Assembly (NCBI GenBank): GCA_964654535.1
Contig: CAZZIZ010000150.1
Coordinates: 1 to 8,029 of the forward strand
Length of the DNA: 8,029 nucleotides
Source: CAZZIZ01 sp964654535
GTDB taxonomy: Bacteria; Bacteroidota; Bacteroidia; Chitinophagales; UBA2359
Direction of reading: 5' to 3'
The notes below the pieces were generated by a model. That model was not told where the DNA came from. It saw only the letters and a program-made list of their open reading frames with translations, and did no database searches. Both the position numbers and the translations under genes were made by a program. This document shows, in pieces, positions 1 through 4,445 of the stretch (within the stretch, counting starts at the first letter, position 1; every line of letters starts with the position of its first letter).

Positions 1-60
1 AAACTGGCGCAAGCGTCCGCTTGTGACGGGTTAGTGCTGCGAGCGTCCGCTCGCGAAACG
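1..60. repeat. two tandem 30-bp hairpin repeat units
   Basis: Two consecutive 30-bp units share the core AGCGTCCGCT. Each core is a palindrome: CAAGCG/CGCTTG at 10-23 (6-bp arms, TC centre) and GCGAGCG/CGCTCGC at 39-54 (7-bp arms, TC centre). The centres are exactly 30 bp apart. The arms differ in sequence but keep perfect pairing. This form, with alternating CAAGCG and GCGAGCG arms, resembles small intergenic palindromes that I recall from Bacteroidota genomes. The array may continue to the left of the window. Confidence 0.7.
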
Positions 61-76
61 CACGTAAAATTTTCTA

Positions 77-179
77 ACGCTTTTGCTGGAGGACGTGGTC
101 GAAACAAGTCGACAACCAATGCATTCCGACTGAATTCGGAACGATTAAGATTTTTGGAGGACGCTTTTGCTGGAGTGCG
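77..179. repeat. short CGCTTTTGCTGGAG motif copies with spacer
   Basis: The motif CGCTTTTGCTGGAG occurs at 78-91 and 162-175, each time next to GGACG-like sequence. Its core returns as GCGCTTTTGCT at 231-241 and 1189-1199, and as GCGCTTTTACT at 1119-1129. Between the first two copies is a short inverted repeat, TTCCGA at 124-129 with TCGGAA at 136-141. No coding potential is seen. The segment is best read as degraded or composite intergenic repeat DNA. Confidence 0.5.
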
Positions 180-241
180 TTGACCCACCCCGCCCTGCGG
201 GCTGCCCCTCGGAGAAGGGGATTTTTTTTGGCGCTTTTGCT
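161..241. repeat. GC-rich double-hairpin repeat, copy 1
   Basis: This is the first of two direct copies (the other is at 1119-1199). The core 183-241 is 59 bp and differs from 1141-1199 at only two positions. It holds a GCCC-TGC-GGGC stem-loop (192-202), a CCCCT/AGGGG stem-loop (205-220) and a run of eight T (222-229). It starts and ends with the motif CGCTTTTGCT, like short direct repeats around an insert. Its last two bases contribute to the TAG stop of the minus-strand lipoprotein gene. The ACCCACCCCGCCC style is typical of Bacteroidota intergenic repeats (from memory). Confidence 0.8.
205..229 (+). terminator. possible intrinsic terminator within repeat copy 1
   Basis: A CCCCT/AGGGG stem with a 6-nt loop is followed by A and eight T, the form of a rho-independent terminator for plus-strand transcription. 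No plus-strand gene ends here in the window, so a terminator role is inference. For the minus-strand lipoprotein transcript the A-tract precedes the hairpin, which is not terminator polarity. Confidence 0.35.
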
Positions 242-653
242 AGAAATCGTCATCGGTAATAACGATGCCTAATTCTGCCTCTAGTTCACGATCATCTTTT
301 GTAGAATAAGACCATAGTGACTCGTCGAAAAAATTAGTTGTGCCTTCTGTCCCATCATTTTTCTGAAAAGTAATATCGTCAATCCGATCGCCCAGCGTGT
401 TAAAGTGAAGGGTCTTCGTGCCATCGTCTGAATTAATCCCTTCTAAAACTTCCAGAAATATCACACTGAAACCTACAGCGACAACACTTTCCTTTACTAT
501 GGGGTCTCCGTTACTATCTAGCGTTTGGATAAATAAACTCAATGGAGCAGTGCTATCATTAGTCAACTTAAAATTTGTCGTTGAGTCGAAACTGCAGCTC
601 ACAAACATTGTAATTGTCATTAGGCCTATGAAGAGTTTTGTTAGTGTTTTCAT
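240..653 (-). CDS. small predicted lipoprotein, unknown function (downstream paralogue)
   Basis: This 137-residue protein starts with a type II signal peptide: Lys residues at the N-terminus, a hydrophobic stretch (residues 8-18), then FVSC with the lipid-attachment Cys at residue 20. The mature part is acidic and ends in TDDDF; no catalytic motif or known domain is recognised. It is probably anchored to a membrane, and in Bacteroidota could be surface-exposed. It begins 2 bp after the stop of the similar lipoprotein gene at 656-1054, so co-transcription and translational coupling are likely. The two share an NDS/NNS segment near residues 25-35, a following 'Q-LD' block, and an NFFD motif towards the C-terminus, suggesting gene duplication. 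The TAG stop overlaps the end of repeat copy 1. The gene call is fairly safe; the function is unknown. Confidence 0.7.
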   Translation of the reverse strand: MKTLTKLFIGLMTITMFVSCSFDSTTNFKLTNDSTAPLSLFIQTLDSNGDPIVKESVVAVGFSVIFLEVLEGINSDDGTKTLHFNTLGDRIDDITFQKNDGTEGTTNFFDESLWSYSTKDDRELEAELGIVITDDDF

Positions 654-655
654 TT

Positions 656-1054
656 TTATTGAAATGAGTTTTCAAATATTCGTAAGCGCAAGGTTCTATC
701 GGTATCTCTATTGTCATCAAAGAAGTTACCACCCCAACATTCAATCGTAAGATAACCTTCATCGCAGGCTATGGCTACATTTTCTTCGAGATCACTTATT
801 TCCATAAATGACAAGGGAACAAAAAGTTCTTCTGTAGCTCTTTCTGCATTTCGTTCTTCAATTATAACTTCATCGACAATGAGCGTTTGTCCTGGCGTAA
901 TTACGTTAGAATCTACTTGTTCCGCATCAAGCTTGCTGACTTGAATTAAAACGGATCTATCGGAATTGTTGAATACAATGTACTCGTATACGTAAGTTCG
1001 ATTACACGAACATAAAATCAAAATTGTAATAGCTAGACCTAATAAAACCTTCAT
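656..1054 (-). CDS. small predicted lipoprotein, unknown function (upstream paralogue)
   Basis: Starting at ATG 1054, this protein has 132 residues. A GTG directly upstream at 1057 would add one residue. An AAGGTG stretch just before the start could act as a weak ribosome-binding site, although Bacteroidota rarely depend on one. The N-terminus MKVLLGLAITILILCSC is a lipoprotein signal peptide, with lipobox LCSC and Cys16 as the likely lipidated residue. The rest is rich in acidic and beta-forming residues, with two Cys in the C-terminal half (AIACDEG and IECWGG), and shows no recognised domain. It is the first gene of a two-gene minus-strand unit. It looks like a diverged paralogue of the gene at 240-653, sharing the NNSDRS-type segment and a GNFFDD motif. 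No convincing promoter was found upstream. Confidence 0.7.
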   Translation of the reverse strand: MKVLLGLAITILILCSCNRTYVYEYIVFNNSDRSVLIQVSKLDAEQVDSNVITPGQTLIVDEVIIEERNAERATEELFVPLSFMEISDLEENVAIACDEGYLTIECWGGNFFDDNRDTDRTLRLRIFENSFQ

Positions 1055-1118
1055 CACCTTATAGACGAATTTAACATAAGATCTGTTGCCTTGTTAGAAA
1101 AGCTACAGGAATCAGCAA

Positions 1119-1199
1119 GCGCTTTTACTAGTGGACGTTAACCCACCCCGCCCTGCGGGCTGCCCCTCCGAGGAGGGGATTTTTTTTGGCGCTTTTGCT
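1119..1199. repeat. GC-rich double-hairpin repeat, copy 2
   Basis: This is a direct repeat of 161-241. The 59-bp core 1141-1199 matches 183-241 at 57 positions; the 22 bp to its left are less conserved. Stem-loops are GCCC/GGGC at 1150-1160 and a perfect CCCCTCC/GGAGGGG at 1163-1178, then eight T at 1180-1187. GCGCTTTT(A/G)CT occurs at both ends (1119-1129 and 1189-1199). It lies upstream of the lipoprotein pair, so the two genes are enclosed by direct repeats about 960 bp apart. Confidence 0.8.
1163..1187 (+). terminator. possible intrinsic terminator within repeat copy 2
   Basis: A perfect 7-bp GC-rich inverted repeat (CCCCTCC/GGAGGGG, GA centre) is followed by A and eight T. The polarity suits a plus-strand transcript. 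The stem is stronger than in copy 1. No upstream plus-strand gene is present, so the role is uncertain. Confidence 0.35.
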
Positions 1200-1204
1200 T
1201 CTAG

Positions 1205-1240
1205 GCGTCGAGATTTCTCTCGTTGGTACCCATGACAAAA
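1205..1240 (-). repeat. GTCAT...GAGAAATCT-type intergenic repeat (degenerate)
   Basis: Read on the minus strand, this begins TGTCATGGGTACC and reaches GAGAAATCT about 12 bp later. It shares both end blocks with the plus-strand element at 7022-7050, which has TGTCAT, a different middle, then GAGAAATCT. The TGTCATTTCGA...GAGAAATCT pattern is a frequent Bacteroidota intergenic repeat as I remember it. This copy is diverged, so the assignment is tentative. Confidence 0.4.
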
Positions 1241-1311
1241 TTTCTTTGCTTGTATAAACAGGCGACCTGCCAAACCGCTTAAGATTCCCCAAGAATTCGT
1301 TGAGGAAGAAA

Positions 1312-1467
1312 TCGCCCCTTCGGGGCGAAATATTAATAGCAAAAAAACGAAACGATCCTAAGCTCCGTAGGAGTGACATATGTATTCGGGCGAAAATATT
1401 TCACCCCTACGGGGCGAGATTTAGGTGTATCTATTTTTGCTATTGATATTTTACCGCTACGCGGCAA
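1312..1467. repeat. REPIN-like cluster of palindromic repeats
   Basis: Four short hairpins lie close together: TCGCCCC-TTC-GGGGCGA (1312-1328), CTCC-GTA-GGAG (1363-1373), CCCC-TAC-GGGG (1404-1414) and CCGC-TAC-GCGG (1454-1464). The first is followed by AAATATTAATAGCAAAAA (1328-1345). The reverse complement of 1435-1452 gives the same sequence with one change, and it belongs to the last hairpin read on the minus strand. Two hairpin-plus-tail units therefore face each other, as in REPINs, with two more hairpins between them. REP-type elements are usually mobilised by RAYT transposases encoded elsewhere; none is in this window. Confidence 0.65.
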
Positions 1468-1503
1468 TGAGTAATGAATAAGAGACTTGTCAGTAATCTT
1501 TAA

Positions 1504-1521
1504 AAAAGAGCTCGCTCTTTT
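1504..1521. repeat. AAAAGAGC palindrome, possible weak bidirectional terminator
   Basis: AAAAGAGC and GCTCTTTT form a perfect 8-bp inverted repeat around TC. A-rich sequence lies to the left and TTAATTT to the right, so it has terminator-like form in both directions. No gene clearly ends here, so it may be another intergenic repeat fragment. Confidence 0.35.
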
Positions 1522-1571
1522 AATTTGTCGAAAGGGCAAAATAGAGTTAGGCCGAAAAAGAAAAGCTCTTC

Positions 1572-1784
1572 GCGTGAGGGATAGAGGGGTTTGTCTGAGC
1601 TCCTGTTGGCAGGGGTAAGAATTGAGCTTACCGCCTTAGCGGTAGAAGCGAAATTTATCCCTGGCAGAACAGAGCGAGCCCCGAAAGCCCGACCCCGAAC
1701 TTGTGCGCCCGCAGCAATGTTGCTTGCCGCTTCGCGGCAGAAGCAAATTGCGAGAAGCACAGAGGTGAGTGGGGCACGCCCAAA
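1572..1784 (-). repeat. 213-bp structured dispersed element, copy A
   Basis: This runs from GCGTGAGGG to GGGGCACGCCCAAA on the plus strand; its mate at 6754-6967 is in the opposite orientation. The first 37 nt (1572-1608) match with 2 changes, and the last 121 nt (1664-1784) match with a handful of changes and three 1-nt indels. The middle 55 nt (1609-1663) are unrelated in sequence but again form a hairpin: CAGGG 1610-1614 with CCCTG 1659-1663, and TACCGC 1629-1634 with GCGGTA 1639-1644. A conserved basal stem, CTCCTGTT (1600-1607) with AACAGAG (1668-1674), encloses it. A second hairpin, GCCGC/GCGGC, lies near 1726-1738. The minus-strand label sets copy B as plus and does not claim a transcription direction. 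I recall similar GGGCGTGCCC...CCCTCACGC repeats in many Bacteroidota genomes. Confidence 0.85.
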
Positions 1785-1892
1785 TCTGAAGTTCTGAACA
1801 AAATCTAAAGTCTTGTAAATCAATAACTTGGCTTCATTTCGTCTTTAGGATTATAGGGCGGCGATTGGGCTAATATTGGCATCACTTTTGAC

Positions 1893-1909
1893 CTATGACA
1901 TAGTATGTC
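1893..1909. promoter_or_regulatory. overlapping palindromes upstream of the operon, candidate operator
   Basis: CTATG-A-CATAG (1893-1903) and GACATA-G-TATGTC (1897-1909) are both perfect inverted repeats and share bases. They sit about 50 bp before the first gene of the operon. That is a plausible operator position, but no regulator is known and chance palindromes of this length do occur. Confidence 0.3.
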
Positions 1910-1958
1910 CTTATTGGGCGAGGTCTGCTCAGGCGGGTCGAAAAAACATTGAGAAAAA

Positions 1959-2408
1959 ATGAGTTTAGAAACACAGATAAATGATTCGCTCAAAGAAGCG
2001 ATGAAGGCAAAAGACGATGCAAAATTGAGGGCTCTTCGCGCGATAAAATCAGCATTGCTTTTGGCTAAAACCGCGGAAGGTGCGGGCGATTCATTGAGTG
2101 AGGAAGAGGAGATAAAAATATTGACGAAGATGGCGAAACAACGTCGCGACTCTTTGGAAATATTTGAAAAGGAAAACCGCCCCGAACTGGCAGCGAAGGA
2201 GAAAGAGGAACTCGACGTTATCTCAACTTACTTGCCCGAACAAATGGCTGAGGCGGATTTGCGCAAACACATTGAGGGCTTGATTGCAGAGACCGGCGCT
2301 TCGTCGATGAAGGACATGGGAAAAGTAATGGGTATGGCTTCTAAGCAATTGGCTGGCAAGGCCGATGGCAAAGCCATTTCAAATATTGTTAAAGAACTTT
2401 TAAGCTAG
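1959..2408 (+). CDS. GatB/YqeY domain-containing protein
   Basis: The 149-residue product matches the full length of the YqeY family: helical, highly charged, related to the tail domain of GatB (a subunit of Asp/Glu-tRNA amidotransferase). Typical features are the MSLETQINDSLKEAMKAKD start, ALRAIKSAL (residues 25-33), the acidic EEEEIKIL segment, YLPEQM (90-95) and GKADGKAISNIVKELL at the C-terminus. Family members are stand-alone cytosolic proteins; a role with tRNA or tRNA-dependent amidation is proposed from homology, but the exact function is not settled. ATG 1959 fits the family's N-terminus. It is the first gene of the plus-strand cluster, with the palindromic site about 50 bp upstream and the next gene 4 bp downstream. 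Confidence 0.92.
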   Translation: MSLETQINDSLKEAMKAKDDAKLRALRAIKSALLLAKTAEGAGDSLSEEEEIKILTKMAKQRRDSLEIFEKENRPELAAKEKEELDVISTYLPEQMAEADLRKHIEGLIAETGASSMKDMGKVMGMASKQLAGKADGKAISNIVKELLS

Positions 2409-2412
2409 TATT

Positions 2413-2961
2413 ATGATTATTGACACGGCTTTTATCGTAGCCTTTCTATATGGAGGCTTTATGGGAATGAAAGGGAAACTTTTTTCTTCTGCCCTCAACG
2501 GTGTTTTTGTGTTCGTCAGTTTTTTGCTGGCCATGAAGTTTAGCTACGTGGCTCAAAACTTTGTGTACGACGCTATGCCTAACAGCTCTGGTTACGCACC
2601 GATTATCAGTTTTGGATTGATGTTTTTCTTGATCCTGATTTTAATGACTTTGGTTGGTCGTATCGGCAACGGCTGGACAAAAAACTCTGAGTTTAGTTTG
2701 GTGAACAAGGGCTTTGGTATGGTATTGTGGCTATGCATACTTTCTATCATTGTATCTGCACTTTGCTTTTATGGTGGTCAGTCAGACTTGCTGAGTCAAA
2801 ACTTGTTGACCGACTCTACTGTATATCCTTATGTGGACTGGGTGTACCCAGCGGTACAATGTCACTTGTCTTCGGTCTTTCCGGCGATCCAAGAAGTTTT
2901 TATTGCGTTTCAAAATATGATGTCGGACTTCGCGGCTAGCTTACGCGGAGAATGTGCCTAA
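2413..2961 (+). CDS. CvpA family inner-membrane protein
   Basis: A 182-residue membrane protein with four probable transmembrane segments: about residues 4-21, 26-46, 63-83 and 101-120. The start is followed by a GGFMGMKGKLFSS segment, which fits the CvpA family ('colicin V production protein' by historical name), where a conserved Gly-rich first segment is usual. Members sit in the cytoplasmic membrane, and links to envelope stress have been reported in other bacteria; the molecular activity is unknown. The C-terminal 60 residues are less hydrophobic and lack a recognised motif. The start lies 4 bp after the YqeY stop, implying co-transcription. Assignment to CvpA is by overall pattern and is good but not certain. 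Confidence 0.75.
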   Translation: MIIDTAFIVAFLYGGFMGMKGKLFSSALNGVFVFVSFLLAMKFSYVAQNFVYDAMPNSSGYAPIISFGLMFFLILILMTLVGRIGNGWTKNSEFSLVNKGFGMVLWLCILSIIVSALCFYGGQSDLLSQNLLTDSTVYPYVDWVYPAVQCHLSSVFPAIQEVFIAFQNMMSDFAASLRGECA

Positions 2962-2982
2962 AATTTACTGGGGGCTTTGTGC

Positions 2983-2990
2983 TACCTTTG
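2983..2990 (+). promoter_or_regulatory. candidate Bacteroidota -7 promoter element (TACCTTTG)
   Basis: TACCTTTG fits the Bacteroidota -7 consensus TAnnTTTG exactly and ends 19 bp before the hydrolase ATG at 3010, in the only larger gap of the cluster (48 bp). No good TTTG-type -33 box is seen 19-21 bp upstream. It could drive the hydrolase and downstream genes separately from the first two. Confidence 0.45.
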
Positions 2991-3009
2991 CGCTCTTGAC
3001 GCGGAAGCA

Positions 3010-3777
3010 ATGGAACTGATTTTACAAGAAGAAAATAATTTTAAATATTTCGAAGAAGGGTCTGGCAAGACCCTTCTTTTGTTACACGGCCTTTTTGGTG
3101 CTATGAGCAACTTTACAGAAATGATTAAGCATTTTTCTAAAGACTATCGCGTGGTGTTTCCGGTACTACCTATTTACAGTGATACTCCAGCCGATGCTAG
3201 CGTTTCGGCCTTGGTTGATCACGTGCGTGCATTTGTGGAATGGAAAAAGTATGGGTCGGTTTCTTTGGTAGGCAACTCACTTGGCGGTCACGTGGCTTTA
3301 ATTTACGCCTTGCGACATAGTGCTGAGGTAGAGACGATAATTCTGACTGGTAGCTCTGGTCTTTTTGAAAACACCATGGGGAACACTTTTCCCAAGCGCG
3401 GAGATAGAGAATTCATAAAGAACAAGACAGAAGGCACATTTTATGACAAAAGCCTAGCAACCGAGGCTATGGTAGACGAACTCTTTGATATAGTGAATGA
3501 TAACCAAAAGTTGCTCTGTATTCTGACTGCCGCCAAATCGGCGATTAGGGAGAATTTGTCTGAACATTTACATAGACTAAATCATCCCACTTTGTTGCTT
3601 TGGGGTGCAAATGACGAGATTACGCCACCTTTCGTCGCCGAAGAGTTTCATAGTGCCCTGCCAAATTCCGAACTTCACTTTATTGATGAATGTGGACACG
3701 CCCCAATGATGGAGCAGCCTGCGAAATTCAATTCACAACTTGGCAAATTTTTACAAACCCAATTAGAAACAGTTTAA
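3010..3777 (+). CDS. alpha/beta fold hydrolase
   Basis: A 255-residue serine hydrolase of the alpha/beta fold, probably cytosolic (no signal peptide). Visible elements are the oxyanion HGLFG loop (residues 26-30), the nucleophile elbow GNSLGG with Ser90, the acid in WGANDEITP (Asp202) and the catalytic His in GHAP (His230). Order and spacing are complete, so the enzyme should be active; the substrate (ester, thioester, lactone or other) cannot be read from the sequence. Length is normal for the family. ATG 3010 is preferred over an in-frame TTG at 2977, because the latter adds an unrelated extension and would overlap the TACCTTTG motif. The stop overlaps the next start by one base (TAATG), indicating translational coupling with the CBS gene. 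Hydrolases of this type often precede the CBS-nadK pair in Bacteroidota. Confidence 0.9.
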   Translation: MELILQEENNFKYFEEGSGKTLLLLHGLFGAMSNFTEMIKHFSKDYRVVFPVLPIYSDTPADASVSALVDHVRAFVEWKKYGSVSLVGNSLGGHVALIYALRHSAEVETIILTGSSGLFENTMGNTFPKRGDREFIKNKTEGTFYDKSLATEAMVDELFDIVNDNQKLLCILTAAKSAIRENLSEHLHRLNHPTLLLWGANDEITPPFVAEEFHSALPNSELHFIDECGHAPMMEQPAKFNSQLGKFLQTQLETV

Positions 3778-4439
3778 TGATTGCTCGTAACATAATCAGT
3801 CAATCTATCCCACCACTGAAACAAACCGACACTGGTCAGAAAGCTTTAAGTTGGATGAGTGAGTTTTTTCTACAACAGTTACCTGTGGTAGACGGTACTC
3901 AGTTCCTGGGCATAATAACCGAGTACGATATTCTGGATCAGAAAAATCCCGATGAGCGCATAGTGGATATGCCTTTGAAGTTGACCGAGATAAAACTGTC
4001 AGAAACCGACCACATCTACGAGGCGATAAAAGCGATGCAAAAAAACAAACTGAGCATTTTGCCAGTTGTCGATGCGCAGGACAAATACTTAGGCATCATA
4101 ACTCAAGAAAGTTTGATCAATTTTTTCGCCAGCGCAAGCGCCTTACAAGAGCCAGGTGGCATTGTCGTTTTGGAGCTTAATCAAAACGATTACGTACTTA
4201 CCGAGATTGCACAAATAGTAGAGACCAATGACGCGAGCATTTTGAACCTGTATGTCAATCAGGTACCAAATGCTTCTTTGTTAGAAATTACACTAAAGCT
4301 TAATCGCGCCGACTTAGAAGCGATAATTCAAGCTTTCGAGCGTTATAATTATAGCGTAAAAGCATTTTATCAAGAGGAAGATTATTCCGAGTTCTTACAA
4401 GATCGTTACGACTCATTGATGAACTATCTGAACATCTAA
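3777..4439 (+). CDS. tandem CBS domain protein with C-terminal ACT-like domain
   Basis: This 220-residue cytosolic protein has two CBS motifs, about residues 1-60 (LPVVDGTQFLGIITEYDIL) and 65-122 (ILPVVDAQDKYLGIITQES). CBS pairs usually bind adenine nucleotides such as AMP, ATP or SAM and act as energy or metabolite sensors. Residues 130-205 (GGIVVLEL...LEITLKL...YNYSVKAFY) have the beta-alpha-beta pattern of an ACT-like regulatory domain. No catalytic domain is attached, so it is probably a free-standing regulator. The start ATG 3777 overlaps the hydrolase stop; the longer in-frame extension back to 3690 is just the hydrolase gene in another frame. A CBS gene next to nadK is common in Bacteroidota, which invites the inference that it senses adenylates in relation to NAD(P) metabolism; this is not shown by the sequence. 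Confidence 0.88.
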   Translation: MIARNIISQSIPPLKQTDTGQKALSWMSEFFLQQLPVVDGTQFLGIITEYDILDQKNPDERIVDMPLKLTEIKLSETDHIYEAIKAMQKNKLSILPVVDAQDKYLGIITQESLINFFASASALQEPGGIVVLELNQNDYVLTEIAQIVETNDASILNLYVNQVPNASLLEITLKLNRADLEAIIQAFERYNYSVKAFYQEEDYSEFLQDRYDSLMNYLNI

Positions 4440-4445
4440 GCAAAA

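Noticed and set aside
1..60. CRISPR array
   Set aside because: Adjacent 30-bp units have no spacers between them and there are no cas genes; it is a tandem palindromic repeat.
418..750. Plus-strand open frame opposite the lipoprotein genes
   Set aside because: It is antisense to two genes with clear lipoprotein signal peptides and shows no protein-like motif.
1112..1379. Two overlapping minus-strand frames near the repeat cluster
   Set aside because: They are made mostly of the GC-rich repeat and REP-like hairpins, and no start or domain supports them. A faint protein-like stretch (FLGNLKRFGRSPVYTSKEI) was not recognisable.
1500..1823. Open frames on both strands across the first structured element
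   Set aside because: The frames run through the repeat; similar peptide pieces (AMLLAA, SGARP) also appear at 6681-6884 only because the DNA repeat is shared.
2977..3009. TTG start giving an 11-residue N-terminal extension of the hydrolase
   Set aside because: The extension has no family counterpart and overlaps the promoter-like motif; ATG 3010 is preferred.
3690..3776. Upstream in-frame start for the CBS protein
   Set aside because: The extra residues are an alternative frame of the hydrolase gene; ATG 3777 gives coupling by overlap.
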